A stretch of 64,000 bases of DNA, taken from the NCBI GenBank assembly GCA_004134985.1, contig REGQ01000021.1:1-64000 (forward strand), written 5' to 3'. A program made the translations under genes and the position numbers. Shown here one piece after another: positions 41,953-51,538 of this stretch; the first letter of the stretch is position 1, and each line of letters starts with the position of its first letter. Origin of the DNA: Paenibacillaceae bacterium (GTDB lineage Bacteria; Bacillota; Bacilli; Paenibacillales; Paenibacillaceae). Below the pieces are notes generated by a model. It searched no databases and had not been told where the DNA came from. It was given only the letters and a program-made list of their open reading frames with translations.

Positions 41953-43518
41953 ATGAGTAAAGTAACAAAATGGGCAGCAGCCATGCTGCTTGGTATCCTG
42001 CTGTTAACGGGCGTCCTGTTGCCCGAAGGGCTGCTGACTTTACGGCCGTCGGGTGCCGCTGGTCATTCATCCGAGCCCGGCATTATGTCGGCCAGCCAGC
42101 TTCTGGAAGGATTCGCAGCAGAGGTGACATCGGCTTCAGATCCGAAAGAAGCGCCAATTGAAAGCCAGAAGCCAACGCTCGTTATGGGCACTTCTGCAGA
42201 ATACGCTCCGTATGAGACGGTCGATGCGAAAAACGGCGGCGCTATTATCGGCCTTGACATCGACATTGCCCAGACGATAGCCGACAAGCTCGGCTACGAG
42301 CTGAAGTTCGTCAACATGGATTTCAACGGCTTGATTGCCGCATTGCAGACACATCGGGTCGATTTCGTCATGTCCGCCATGTCGGTGACGGAGGAACGCA
42401 AGCGGAGTATCGACTTCTCCGACAGCTATTATACAGCCCGCAACACGATTGTCTCGAAAGAAAAGGATAGCTACCAGACCACAGAGGAGCTAAAAGACAA
42501 ACGGGTAGGCGTGCAGCTCGGGTCGATACAAGAAAAAGCCGCTCTTGCCATTGAAGATGCCCGGATTATAAAGCTCAACCGGATCCCTGATATTGTGCAG
42601 GAGATGAATTCCGGACGACTGGATGCGGCGATATTCGAGGATGCTATCGCACTTAATCAGACAGCGGTCAATAGCGAGCTTGTCTATAGTATGCTGCCCG
42701 AGGAAATCGGAGATGACGGCTATGCGATTGCCTTCCCGCAGGACTCGCCGCTGCGAACAGAATTCAACGCAGCATTGAAGGAAATCACGGAAAACGGCGA
42801 GCTTCAGGCCATTATTGACAAGTGGTTCGGCAAGGAGAACGAAGCGCGTCAGAAGCGGGGCTTCCTGGATTTCACCGTACTCGACGGCTACATGAAGTAC
42901 TTGCTGCAGGGCATATTCGTGACGCTGTTGTTTACACTTGTATCGGCACTGTTCGGATTTATTTGGGGCGCTGTACTGTCTTTGTTTAAGCTATCCAGCA
43001 TCAAGGCATTGCAGTGGTTCGCAACGGTCTATACGTCTATTTTCAGAGGAACGCCGCTGCTGCTGCAGTTATTATTGTTCTACTTTGCAACCCCTCAGCT
43101 GACCGGCTACGACATCCCGGCACTGCTGGCCGCAGGGCTTGCCTTCGGACTTAACTCCGCCGCTTACCTGTCCGAGACAATTCGCGGCGGGATCATGGCC
43201 GTAGACAAGGGGCAGCGGGAAGCAGCGATGGCGCTTGGCATCCCCTACAGGACGATGATGATCCGCATAATTTTCCCGCAGGCCATCAAGAACATTCTGC
43301 CTGCGCTCGTCAACGAATGCGTGGCGCTTGTGAAGGAATCGTCACTGGTATCTGTGATCGGCGTAGCCGACCTGATGCGCCGCGCCAATATGGTACAGGC
43401 CGATACGGCGCGCGCTTTTGAGCCGCTGCTGTTCGTTGCTGTCATCTACTACTTGTTGGTGTTGATTCTAACTTCATTGGCACGATTGCTCGAAAGGAGG
43501 ATGCGTCGCAGTGATTAA
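41953..43518 (+). CDS. Polar amino-acid ABC transporter: fused binding protein and permease
   Basis: A 521-residue fusion. After a signal-anchor (about 8-28) comes a family-3 solute-binding domain (about 70-305; GTSAEYAPYE, GLDIDIAQTIADKLGYEL, RSIDFSDSYY). A HisM/GlnP-type permease domain follows (about 315-515) with the EAA loop QREAAMALGIPYRTMMIRII. Such fusions, as in GlnP of lactic acid bacteria, tether the receptor to the channel and usually import glutamine, glutamate or other polar amino acids. The ATG has an AGAGGAAG site. The last eight bases overlap the start of the ATPase gene. Confidence 0.92.
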   Translation: MSKVTKWAAAMLLGILLLTGVLLPEGLLTLRPSGAAGHSSEPGIMSASQLLEGFAAEVTSASDPKEAPIESQKPTLVMGTSAEYAPYETVDAKNGGAIIGLDIDIAQTIADKLGYELKFVNMDFNGLIAALQTHRVDFVMSAMSVTEERKRSIDFSDSYYTARNTIVSKEKDSYQTTEELKDKRVGVQLGSIQEKAALAIEDARIIKLNRIPDIVQEMNSGRLDAAIFEDAIALNQTAVNSELVYSMLPEEIGDDGYAIAFPQDSPLRTEFNAALKEITENGELQAIIDKWFGKENEARQKRGFLDFTVLDGYMKYLLQGIFVTLLFTLVSALFGFIWGAVLSLFKLSSIKALQWFATVYTSIFRGTPLLLQLLLFYFATPQLTGYDIPALLAAGLAFGLNSAAYLSETIRGGIMAVDKGQREAAMALGIPYRTMMIRIIFPQAIKNILPALVNECVALVKESSLVSVIGVADLMRRANMVQADTARAFEPLLFVAVIYYLLVLILTSLARLLERRMRRSD

Positions 43519-44233
43519 GGTAGAACATTTAACCAAAACCTTCGGCAAGCTGGAGGTATTGAAGGGGATCGATACGACTGTCGGACGCGGAGAGGTTGTC
43601 GCCCTGATCGGTCCGTCCGGCTCAGGCAAGTCGACCTTTCTGCGCTGCCTCAATTTACTTGAGGTGCCTACAGGCGGACGCATCATGATTGAGGGGACGG
43701 ACATTACCGATCCCAAAACCGACATTACCCGTGTACGTCAGAAAATCGGCATGGTCTTTCAACACTTTCATCTGTTCCCGCATATGACGGTTATCGACAA
43801 CATTACCTTCGCCCCTGTCAAAGTTAAAGGTCTGTCGCCGGAGGAAGCGCGCACGAAGGGCATCGGACTGTTGGAGCGGGTCGGGCTGAAGGATAAAGCC
43901 GACGTATTCCCGTCCCGGCTGTCCGGCGGACAGAAGCAGCGTGTGGCGATTGCACGATCGCTCGCGATGGACCCGGAAATTATGCTGTTCGATGAGCCGA
44001 CCTCGGCCCTCGACCCCGAGATGGTCAAAGAGGTGCTTGCCGTTATTCGCGACCTCGCCTCGACAGGGATGACGATGCTGATTGTTACGCATGAGATGAA
44101 GTTCGCACGCGAAGCAGCCAATACGATCTACTTCCTTGATGGCGGGAAGCTCATTGAGCGTTCCGAGCCCGAGACCTTCTTCACAAGGCCGCAGAGCGAA
44201 CGCGCGGCACGCTTCCTTGAGCAGGTGCTCTAG
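43511..44233 (+). CDS. Polar amino-acid ABC transporter ATP-binding protein (GlnQ-type)
   Basis: A 240-residue ATPase of the GlnQ/HisP class. It has Walker A GPSGSGKST near 34-42, the Q-loop GMVFQHFHLFPHMT near 83, signature RLSGGQKQR near 136, Walker B IMLFDEPTSALDPE near 157 and TH switch near 195. It energises the receptor-permease fusion encoded just before it. The start is GTG with AAAGGAGG nine bases upstream, overlapping the preceding gene by eight bases. A strong terminator follows 85 bases later, so the two genes are a complete operon. Confidence 0.95.
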   Translation: MIKVEHLTKTFGKLEVLKGIDTTVGRGEVVALIGPSGSGKSTFLRCLNLLEVPTGGRIMIEGTDITDPKTDITRVRQKIGMVFQHFHLFPHMTVIDNITFAPVKVKGLSPEEARTKGIGLLERVGLKDKADVFPSRLSGGQKQRVAIARSLAMDPEIMLFDEPTSALDPEMVKEVLAVIRDLASTGMTMLIVTHEMKFAREAANTIYFLDGGKLIERSEPETFFTRPQSERAARFLEQVL

Positions 44234-44318
44234 AGGAAGCGCACACTCAGCCTTCCTTCGCCGAACGGTTCACTTGGCTTGTCAGCCATAAGTAAGCAGA
44301 ACAACTCAATTATGAATC

Positions 44319-44363
44319 AAGCCAAATCCTGAATGCATCATTGCATCGGGATTTGGCTTTTTG
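44319..44363 (+). terminator. Terminator of the amino-acid transporter operon
   Basis: AAGCCAAATCC (44319-44329) pairs with GGATTTGGCTT (44349-44359), with ATGCA/TGCAT inside, and five T follow. Confidence 0.88.
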
Positions 44364-44413
44364 TATGGCTGAAACTTTTTTAATTTAGAAATGTATTTCC
44401 TACCGTCTCATGA

Positions 44414-46315
44414 CTATTTCGGAAGCTCACCATATTTCCTCCGGTAATGAGAAAGTGCAAGAAGCGGCCAGATGTAGCGGTAGCTGTGATAATGGAAATA
44501 GAAACTGCCAGGAAGGCCGGCTCCTGTCGGATATGCGGTCTTCCAGTCGTCCTCTTGCAAGGAAGCGATCAGTCTGTTCACGCCTTTGTTCAACTGAGCG
44601 GTAGGATAAGGCAAGGCGGCAATGAGCGCATCCAGCGCCCAGGCGGTCTGTGACGGGGTGCTCTCACCCAAGGGTACGTATCGTAACAGACGGTCGCTAG
44701 TGCAAGATTCCCCCCAGCCTCCATCCTCATTTTGTTTGCTAAGCAGCCAATTCACGCCTTTTTGTACCGCATCATGGCGCGCAGGCGTACCTGCGGCGAT
44801 CAGTCCCGTGAGCGCAGCCCAAGTCCCGTAAATGTAGCAGATGCCCCATCTCCCATACCATGACCCATCCTGCTCTTGATGGTTGATCAGCCACTCTGTG
44901 CCATTCTTGATGAAGGTATAGCGGGTGTCCAGCCCGGTGAAATTCCCCAGATACTCCAACGTTCGGCCTGTCAAATCAGCTTCCGAAGGATCGATCGCTG
45001 CGGACTTGGCGCCATCGATGGCGAGCCATGTCAGCAGATGATTGTCGGTGTCTTTCTCAAACGCAGGCCAGCCGCCATCCTTATTTTGCATGGACAGCAC
45101 CCAATTGAGCCCGCGGTTCCACGATTCGCGCCACACTGGATCGGTGCGCGAGAAACTGGCCAGCACCCTTAGAACAGCTGTCGAATCATCCACATCGGGG
45201 ATGATGGTGTTCGGCTCCGAGAAGCCCCACCCGCCAGGGGGCGTATCCGGATTATGTATGCTCCAGTCGCCTGATCTGTCCTGCTGCTTGCCACGAAGAT
45301 AGGCGGCGGCATTCCGAATGGCCGGGTGATCGTGTGGCAGCCCCGATGTCTGCAGGGCATAGGTAAGCAGGGCGGTATCCCAAATCGTAGAGGGGGAGTT
45401 CTGAATGGTCAGCCTGCCGTCCCCGAGGCGGTATTTCATCGCCTTGATCCCTTGAACAGCCCGCCTGATCACCGGGTGATCTTTGTTGTAGCCTAAAGCA
45501 AGCAAGGAGAAGATCATCACAATGGTGCAGCTCGCATAGGTGTACAGCGTGCCGTCCGGCTCAATGCGCTCCAGCATAAATGCCTCGGCCTTTCGGGTCG
45601 CGGCTTCATGAATATGCCGTGGTACGCCGATCAGCCGCTTCATCCCCGCCTCGATCTGGTCCATCATTTCCTTGAATCCGCGCGGCTGCTCGTCATTCCC
45701 GTCCGTCCGGCTACTGCTCAGCCCGGATAGATCAGGCGTCCGCTCTGTTTTAACGGAGAAGCGGCGGTCAGCCATTATCATCATTGGAACAAGATGAACA
45801 CGCGAATAGCCTGAAAAATCGAAAAAACTGATCGGAAATGAGGCCGGGAGCAGCAGAATTTCCAGCGGGATAGACGATATTGCAAGCGGCCATCTGGTTT
45901 GTCCGGTTGCCGCCAGAATCGCTTTAGTAAGAATGCTCGTCGCTTTGCCAAGTCCGCCTTTCGACTGGATATAGCGTCTGGCCCGTTCCATTGCTTCATC
46001 CGATTTATGAATGTAGCCGGAGTACAGCAGCGCATAATAGGCTTCGATCGTGGCGGACAGATTCCCTCCTTCCTCATCCCTGAACAGTCTCCAGCAGCCT
46101 TCGGGCTGCTGCGCGGCGAGAATCCGGTCATGAAGCTGCCGAATCAGCTCCTCATCCTCCATATCCAGTGACCGCAGAAGAATAATAAGGTAGGCGTCAA
46201 TGTTTGTCCCGTTCTCGAAGCAGAACTCCCATGCCCCGTCCTGCCGCTGCTTACCTAGAAGATCCGTTGTCAGCCGGGTGATTTCCCGCTCGATTTTGGT
46301 TAAGGTCTGGCTCAT
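44414..46315 (-). CDS. Squalene-hopene cyclase family terpene cyclase (sporulenol synthase-like)
   Basis: A 633-residue terpene cyclase. The catalytic acid motif DVDD (consensus DxDD) is at about residues 373-376 in IPDVDDSTAV. Several QW repeats (QxxxGxW) are visible: QRQDGAWEF, QQPEGCWRL, QNKDGGWPAF, QEQDGSWYGRWG and QNEDGGWG. Length and motif order match Bacillus subtilis SqhC, which cyclises a C35 isoprenoid to sporulenol in spores, at least as well as hopanoid-forming enzymes. It should be a monotopic membrane enzyme. The ATG follows GGGAGGT by ten bases. A SigE-like promoter upstream supports mother-cell expression. Confidence 0.88.
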   Translation of the reverse strand: MSQTLTKIEREITRLTTDLLGKQRQDGAWEFCFENGTNIDAYLIILLRSLDMEDEELIRQLHDRILAAQQPEGCWRLFRDEEGGNLSATIEAYYALLYSGYIHKSDEAMERARRYIQSKGGLGKATSILTKAILAATGQTRWPLAISSIPLEILLLPASFPISFFDFSGYSRVHLVPMMIMADRRFSVKTERTPDLSGLSSSRTDGNDEQPRGFKEMMDQIEAGMKRLIGVPRHIHEAATRKAEAFMLERIEPDGTLYTYASCTIVMIFSLLALGYNKDHPVIRRAVQGIKAMKYRLGDGRLTIQNSPSTIWDTALLTYALQTSGLPHDHPAIRNAAAYLRGKQQDRSGDWSIHNPDTPPGGWGFSEPNTIIPDVDDSTAVLRVLASFSRTDPVWRESWNRGLNWVLSMQNKDGGWPAFEKDTDNHLLTWLAIDGAKSAAIDPSEADLTGRTLEYLGNFTGLDTRYTFIKNGTEWLINHQEQDGSWYGRWGICYIYGTWAALTGLIAAGTPARHDAVQKGVNWLLSKQNEDGGWGESCTSDRLLRYVPLGESTPSQTAWALDALIAALPYPTAQLNKGVNRLIASLQEDDWKTAYPTGAGLPGSFYFHYHSYRYIWPLLALSHYRRKYGELPK

Positions 46316-46346
46316 TTTCCAGTGTACCTCCCGAGATATAATCATT

Positions 46347-46375
46347 ATTATATGATCGTCGGAGTTGGAACATGA
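46347..46375 (-). promoter_or_regulatory. SigE-like promoter for the terpene cyclase
   Basis: On the minus strand TCATGTT (plus 46369-46375) and CATATAAT (plus 46347-46354) are 14 bases apart. This agrees with the SigE consensus as I know it (about KMATATT and CATACAMT) at 6 of 7 and 7 of 8 positions. The -10 lies 31 bases before the start codon. Confidence 0.6.
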
Positions 46376-46613
46376 GGCGCGGCAGGCGGCTAAGACAGAT
46401 AGTGTGCGCGAACTAGAGCGTATTTTGCCATTTGAAATCAGCTGTTCCGCGCCCACCATCAAAATGTTGCCTTTAAAGTCCTCGGCGGTGAGAGAATGAT
46501 AGAATTAAGCGATTTATTACACTTTCCAATGAAATTTCCGCTATATTAATGTTATTTTTGGATTTATGTAATAAAATTACAATGATATGCAAAAAGGAAT
46601 AGGAGCTGATGAC

Positions 46614-47954
46614 ATGAAAAAATCGGCCATCTTGTTGACTATTATGACAATACTAACGCTAATTATTGGGGGTTGCACCAAGGATGACAATGGGGAATGG
46701 GCGCCATTCAAGAAGGATGAACAGGCGTCACTAAAGATTATGTATTGGGACGAGAAATCGTTCTATGAAGATTACGGGATGATGTTTCAGAGCGAATTTC
46801 CGAACGTTGCGTTCGAAATCATAAGCCTGCCTTCAAATACCGACCCTCCCCTTCCAGTCTATGAATTATACAATCGCTATATTGAGCAGAATCAGCCCGA
46901 CATTTTGATGGTAACGCCAAATCACCGCTGGCTGGCCGAAGAAGGCATGCTGCTGGAATTGGATACGCTGATCGAGCGGGACAAGTTCGACCTGGACAGC
47001 TATTTATCAACAGTCGTGTCCATGCTTCGCAAAGAAGGAGACGGCAAGTTATATGGCCTTGCTCCAAGCTTCAGCAGTTATGGAATCTACTACAACCTTG
47101 ATTTGTTCCAGAAGCACGGCATAGACCTCCCCCGCGATTCGATGACATGGGAGGAAATATTCGAGCTTGCGGCAAGATTTCCGGCGGAAGGTGACGGAAG
47201 TGACAGCATATACGGGTTTACAATCGATGAGTTCTCGTCTCCGCTGGAAGATATTTTGTTAAGCTGGCTCGCTCAAAACAAAAAAATGTTGAATCAGGAT
47301 GGCTCTGGCGTCCAGCTCGACAGCGAGTCGTGGAGGACAACCTTCGAATCGCTGGTCAGCGCTGTACAGTCCGGAGCGCTCTACCACCCATCGCCGGAAG
47401 AGTTGGCCCAAAAGTTCAGAGATCGAAAAGAGCATCGCTTTCTCAACGGAACGGCTGCAATGACCTATAACTCCGAACATTTGATTCCTGCACTAAATCG
47501 GTCAGAGATAAATTGGGGAGTCGCTTCCGCTCCCGTAGATCCCCTGAATCGTACGCAAAGCAGCGCCTACAGTCTCGGCCCTACGTTCGTAATTGTCAAG
47601 CAATCCTCCAATGCACGGGCGGCGTGGGAATTCGTCAAGTATGTGAACTCCGCGAGTTTCGCCCAAATTAAATCGAAAGCGAGCGGGGATATTCTATTTA
47701 GCAGATCCGAGTTTATCCGTCCGCAGGGCGAACGTGACATCTCGGCTTTGTATCGGCTGGAGGCGATCGCCGATTTGACGAATGAATTCGATTCGTTCGA
47801 TGGCGCGTTAAGGTTGAAGATGGTTCGTATTATCGTAAACGAGCTTGTCGACGTCATTGACCGCGTCAAGACACTGGATGAAGCGATTGAGAAAATGCAG
47901 GAAGAAGGCACAGCGATGTTGTTTCAAGCTCGTTCCGCTGCCGCGGCGCCATAA
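46614..47954 (+). CDS. Extracellular solute-binding lipoprotein, family 1
   Basis: A 446-residue lipoprotein: the signal peptide ends in IIGGC (Cys near residue 22). The mature part has the family-1 sugar-binding fold (LKIMYWDEKSFYEDYG, EQNQPDILMVTPNHRWL, GLAPSFSSYGIYYNLDLF, YSLGPTFVIVKQS). No permease or ATPase gene adjoins it, so it is an orphan receptor, or it acts as a sensor or with a transporter encoded elsewhere. ATG 46614 has AGGAG at good distance. It is divergent from the terpene cyclase gene, 298 bases away, and ends in a strong terminator. Confidence 0.9.
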   Translation: MKKSAILLTIMTILTLIIGGCTKDDNGEWAPFKKDEQASLKIMYWDEKSFYEDYGMMFQSEFPNVAFEIISLPSNTDPPLPVYELYNRYIEQNQPDILMVTPNHRWLAEEGMLLELDTLIERDKFDLDSYLSTVVSMLRKEGDGKLYGLAPSFSSYGIYYNLDLFQKHGIDLPRDSMTWEEIFELAARFPAEGDGSDSIYGFTIDEFSSPLEDILLSWLAQNKKMLNQDGSGVQLDSESWRTTFESLVSAVQSGALYHPSPEELAQKFRDRKEHRFLNGTAAMTYNSEHLIPALNRSEINWGVASAPVDPLNRTQSSAYSLGPTFVIVKQSSNARAAWEFVKYVNSASFAQIKSKASGDILFSRSEFIRPQGERDISALYRLEAIADLTNEFDSFDGALRLKMVRIIVNELVDVIDRVKTLDEAIEKMQEEGTAMLFQARSAAAAP

Positions 47955-48049
47955 GATGTATACCTGATCCCCGCAATCGGATTTTCATTGTAACAAATCC
48001 AATCGAAGTAGGTACAGTAAGACAATTTATAAGCAGCTGCAGGAGAAAT

Positions 48050-48097
48050 AAAGCAATAAGCGCAAGTTCCTGAAAGGGACCAGCTTATTGCTTTTTT
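48050..48097 (+). terminator. Terminator after the orphan solute-binding lipoprotein
   Basis: AAGCAATAAGC (48051-48061) pairs with GCTTATTGCTT (48083-48093) and is followed by T residues to 48097. Confidence 0.88.
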
Positions 48098-48139
48098 GCA
48101 TATTTTAAAAGTTGGTGCAGCGTCATTGCTCCCCTTCCT

Positions 48140-49114
48140 TTATAGTGGGCCGTTTACGTTTAGCGCCCGGCCTTCCCCGTCATACAGCGCAGATACCGCC
48201 AGGGCGGCTTCCCGTACTTTCGCTGCGATCGAGACAGGTTCCAGAATGACCAGATCGGATTTGAAATGAAGCAAGAAACCGATCAGCCACTTTTCATCCG
48301 GAAATGTTGTCCTTACAATCAGCGATCCGTCTTGCAGGCGCTCAATCTCCTTCTCTTCAAAATGATCGGCTACCGCAACCTTGGCAGCAGCCTGAAACCG
48401 AAGCGTCAGTTCAATCCGCTGCCGCTGCAACTGCTCCCCCCAGCCCTGATTCATGATGGCAACAGGCATTGGCCTGCGGGTGAAAGTTTCTGTGAGAGGC
48501 TCAAGCCCCCGAATCCGGGATAGCCTAAATGTCCGGTAATCCTGGCGATTTAAGCAATAGCCATGCAAATACCAAGAGTAAGCCTTGAGCGCCAGTCCCA
48601 TCGGCTCGATGCGGCGCTCTGTCTCCGCGCCTTGGCCGTCCGTATATCGAAAATGAATCAGTCTATTTTCGTTTACTGCCTTGTGCAGTGCTTCATATTT
48701 GCTGCGTTCAGCCTCGCTTGTGCGCCAGGGAGTAAATTCAATATGAATTTGATCACGGTCTGCCAGCCGTCCTTTCTCTGCTTGGCTGACCAGCGCACCC
48801 ACCTTATCCAGCAAATTATCAATGTCCGAGCGGTTCATAGCCTGAGTGGATTGAAGGCCGCGCAGAGCCGTCGTTAATGCAATTAGCTCATCGAATGACA
48901 GCATCTGCCGATCCAATCTGAAGCTGTCCATAATTTCGTACCCTCCCTCTGTTCCGGTATACGATACAATGGGGATTCCGGCGTGGCACAGAGAGTCCAG
49001 ATCGCGGTAAATCGTCCGCAGTGATACTTCCAGACGCTCAGCCAGCTCCTGTGCTTGCACACGTTTGCGATTCAGCAGAATGATAGTAATGGCCATAAGC
49101 CGCTCGAGCTTCAA
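48140..49114 (-). CDS. WYL-domain HTH transcriptional regulator (YafY/PafC-like)
   Basis: A 324-residue regulator with an N-terminal winged helix of the HTH_11 type (MKLERLMAITIILLNRKRV, then ELAERLEVSLRTIYRDLDSL) and a central WYL domain (about 135-215; KAYSWYLHGYCLNRQDYRTFRLSRI). WYL domains bind small ligands or nucleic acid. The start is TTG, with AGGAGG seven bases upstream. It lies 156 bases after the MFS exporter gene on the same strand and could control it or be co-transcribed; no terminator is obvious between them. Confidence 0.92.
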   Translation of the reverse strand: MKLERLMAITIILLNRKRVQAQELAERLEVSLRTIYRDLDSLCHAGIPIVSYTGTEGGYEIMDSFRLDRQMLSFDELIALTTALRGLQSTQAMNRSDIDNLLDKVGALVSQAEKGRLADRDQIHIEFTPWRTSEAERSKYEALHKAVNENRLIHFRYTDGQGAETERRIEPMGLALKAYSWYLHGYCLNRQDYRTFRLSRIRGLEPLTETFTRRPMPVAIMNQGWGEQLQRQRIELTLRFQAAAKVAVADHFEEKEIERLQDGSLIVRTTFPDEKWLIGFLLHFKSDLVILEPVSIAAKVREAALAVSALYDGEGRALNVNGPL

Positions 49115-49270
49115 CGTATTTCCTCCTATGCCGAGGTAGTTTCATCCATCATATCATCCTTTCCTCCTTATACACAGCGAACAGATGGCTTGATGATGAG
49201 GCGAGACATGCGACCGGATTAATCTGCTCCTGTTAAGGGCCATCTGTTGCCAATCGCGTTTCTCATATTG

Positions 49271-50806
49271 TTAATGGGCGGCAGCGTATCCTTCTTTGGC
49301 CGCTTCAGCTTCAGGGTCCAGCTTCTCCCTGCTCATCATGAATGCCGATACAAGGGCAAGGATAGCCGGGACAAGCCCCCACAGAAAGGTCGCTGCGATC
49401 GAGGAGGACAAGCCACCGGTGATCAGGCCAAGCGTATTCTCATCCATGGCCTCGCGAACCGCAGGATGGAGAAGAGAATTCATGTCATCCGTCTGAAGGC
49501 CTGCAGCACTCCCGTTAGACGCAGTCATAAGAACGGCATCAAGCTTGCTCGTAAGGGCATGATTTTGAATCAGGCTGAAAATCGTAATTCCGAGCACCAT
49601 CCCCAGCGAGCGATTAAAATTAAGCGTTGAGCTAGCCGCTCCCCGCTGTGAGGCAGGAAAGGAGTGAAGCGCAGAACCGCTAAGCACGGAAAAGGAAGCA
49701 CCGATACCCAAACCGATCAAAATCATATACAGCGTAATGAGCCAGCGCGGCGAAGCCGGTGTCAGTGTTCCGAGCAGTCCGATCCCGGTGCACAAAATAA
49801 CCAAGGTCGGAATTAGTATCGCCCGGTAGGGCAGCTTGTTCATGAGCATTCCGCCAACTGTTGCCGTCACCACAGAACCCATCATCATTGGCAGCAGTAC
49901 GAAACCGGAATTCATAGCCGTCCCGCCAAGCACGCCCTGAATGAAAATTGGAATATATACCGATGCTGTCATGAATGCCCCGCCGCTCAGCAGGGCGATC
50001 AGATTGCTTGTTGTGTACAGTCTGCTACGGAACATTCGGAAGGAAATAATAGGCTCGACCGCTCTCTTTTCTACAGATACAAGCAGCAGACTCAGCAAGA
50101 TAAAGCCGCAGAACAAGCCCAATATTTGCGGTGAGCCCCATGCGTACTCCTTGCCGCCAAGCTCCAGGCCGAACATCAGGCATACAATGGCTCCGACGAG
50201 TAGACTCGCGCCAAGCAGATCGACCTTTTGTCTGACATGCTGCCTGGATGGCTTGTAGAAGAAAACGATCAGCAGGAACGATAACAGGCCAAGCGGCAGA
50301 TTGATGTAGAAAATCCAGGACCAATGCAGCTTATCCGTAATAAATCCGCCCACCATCGGGGCAAATACGCTTGACAAGCCGAAGGTTGCACCGAACAGGC
50401 CGGTCATTTTCCCTCTGTCCTTAGCTGCAATCACATCAAACATAATTGTAAATGCGATCGATACCATTGCGCCTGCGCCAACACCCTGAACGGCTCTGAA
50501 CAGACTGAGCTGGATAATGGATTCCGCCATGCCGCATAGCGCAGAGCCGCCCATAAAGACGATAATACCGAATATGAAAAACCGTTTGCGCCCATACATA
50601 TCTGACAGCTTGCCGAAGATCGGCATACCTGCCATCTCCGCGACCATATAGGCGGAGGTGACCCAGACGAACTTGTCGAATCCGCCCATTTCGCCGATAA
50701 TCGTCCCCATGGAGGTGGCGACAATGGTATTGTCCATCGAGGCAAGCAGTATGGAGAGCAATAGTCCTGCGACTATAAAGCCCACCTTGCTTTGTGTTTG
50801 TTTCAT
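49271..50806 (-). CDS. MFS drug exporter, DHA2 (14-helix, EmrB/QacA-type)
   Basis: A 511-residue transporter of the 14-helix DHA2 group, expected to export hydrophobic or cationic compounds with the proton gradient. Motif D1 LLASMDNTIVATSMGTI is in helix 1, motif A GKLSDMYGRKRFF near 61-73 and motif C-like GATFGLSSVFAPMVGGF near 142-158. The last helix is followed by a short charged tail. The ATG has a GGAAGGA site. A WYL regulator follows. The substrate is unknown. Confidence 0.92.
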   Translation of the reverse strand: MKQTQSKVGFIVAGLLLSILLASMDNTIVATSMGTIIGEMGGFDKFVWVTSAYMVAEMAGMPIFGKLSDMYGRKRFFIFGIIVFMGGSALCGMAESIIQLSLFRAVQGVGAGAMVSIAFTIMFDVIAAKDRGKMTGLFGATFGLSSVFAPMVGGFITDKLHWSWIFYINLPLGLLSFLLIVFFYKPSRQHVRQKVDLLGASLLVGAIVCLMFGLELGGKEYAWGSPQILGLFCGFILLSLLLVSVEKRAVEPIISFRMFRSRLYTTSNLIALLSGGAFMTASVYIPIFIQGVLGGTAMNSGFVLLPMMMGSVVTATVGGMLMNKLPYRAILIPTLVILCTGIGLLGTLTPASPRWLITLYMILIGLGIGASFSVLSGSALHSFPASQRGAASSTLNFNRSLGMVLGITIFSLIQNHALTSKLDAVLMTASNGSAAGLQTDDMNSLLHPAVREAMDENTLGLITGGLSSSIAATFLWGLVPAILALVSAFMMSREKLDPEAEAAKEGYAAAH

Positions 50807-50965
50807 GCTTTTGATCCTTCCCTTCAGTAACGGTTAGCGGTCATTCGCCGCTTCTGAAGACATCATAAGCGATCCTTGTTGACATCTGTCTGTCAGGAAC
50901 GAATTTGCAATTTGCAAAATGAAATTGATCTTCCTATGAAGTGCACCCATTCTCCCTGACTCCCA

Positions 50966-51007
50966 CTCGTCCCCCGCAGCAATCGGATTCCCTTCATAAC
51001 TAGTCCT
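50966..51007 (-). pseudogene. Rhodanese tail remnant
   Basis: On the minus strand this reads SYEGNPIAAGDEW, matching SYEENPVAVGEE at the end of the neighbouring fragment and SGNPVAVGEE at the end of the intact sulfurtransferase. Only about 14 codons remain. It is the third tail of this type within 4 kb. Confidence 0.6.
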
Positions 51008-51033
51008 GAGTTGACCCCTTGTTGATTTTTGCA

Positions 51034-51080
51034 CAAAAAAATACATCGCCCAAGGCATACAACCCTTGTGACGATGTACT
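51034..51080 (-). terminator. Terminator of the truncated rhodanese gene
   Basis: TACATCG (51042-51048) pairs with CGATGTA (51072-51078), with CCAAG/CTTG pairing inside. On the minus strand seven T follow. The sequence is nearly identical to the terminator at 53835-53879. Confidence 0.85.
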
Positions 51081-51111
51081 CAGATTATAAATACAGTTAA
51101 ACCTCTTGCCC

Positions 51112-51375
51112 TTACTCTTCCCCCACTGCAACCGGATTCTCTTCATAACTAATCCTATCGCTCCAGCTTTCCGTATACATCTTCACATTTGTGAAGTCCG
51201 CTTCATGCAGTGCAAGCACATTAGGTGTCACTGTTACACCTGATCCACAATATACGATGATCTCCTCGTATTCTTTAAGATCAGCAAGCGTGCTGCCTGC
51301 TCTTCCGCACTCTTGAACAAGCCTTGCTTTGCTTAATCTATCCTTCCAAAAGCGATTTTTCGCGCTTGGAATCAA
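51112..51375 (-). pseudogene. 3' fragment of a rhodanese-type sulfurtransferase gene
   Basis: The last about 85 codons align with the catalytic half of the intact sulfurtransferase at 53910: IPSAKNRFWKD, EIIVYCGSGVTVTP with the active-site Cys, and ENPVAVGEE at the end. The sequence differs at many positions, so it is a paralogue and not a fresh copy. The gene breaks off near 51375, next to a tRNA-like segment and an AT-rich island, which suggests the island's arrival cut it. The remaining frame has no credible start. Confidence 0.82.
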
Positions 51376-51407
51376 GTAAATCTTCAGAAAACTTGCCTAG
51401 CAGTGAA

Positions 51408-51457
51408 CAGTTTCTTAAAACTACAGGTCGTACGTTCGAATCGTATCGGGCGCGCCA
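51408..51457 (+). other. tRNA 3'-half-like segment, probable attachment site
   Basis: GTACG-TTCGAAT-CGTAT forms a T-arm with the standard 7-base loop. It is followed by CGGGCGC, a discriminator G and CCA, as in a tRNA acceptor end. Upstream CAGTTTCTTAA resembles an anticodon arm with CTT (Lys). There is no D-arm and no 5' acceptor strand, so it is a 3'-end duplicate of the kind left by integrases that target tRNA genes. The intact tRNA lies outside this window. Confidence 0.7.
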
Positions 51458-51538
51458 AAAAACGTTCAGAACTGTAATATTGTGCGGTCCTTTTTTTCTT
51501 TTATGGTCGTGTTCGCGGGAGACACTTACTGGTGAGGT

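Larger units (their letters stand above)
50807..51111. other. Gap upstream of the MFS gene
   Basis: It holds the MFS promoter region, a short rhodanese tail remnant (50966-51007) and the terminator 51034-51080. No intact gene is seen. Confidence 0.5.
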
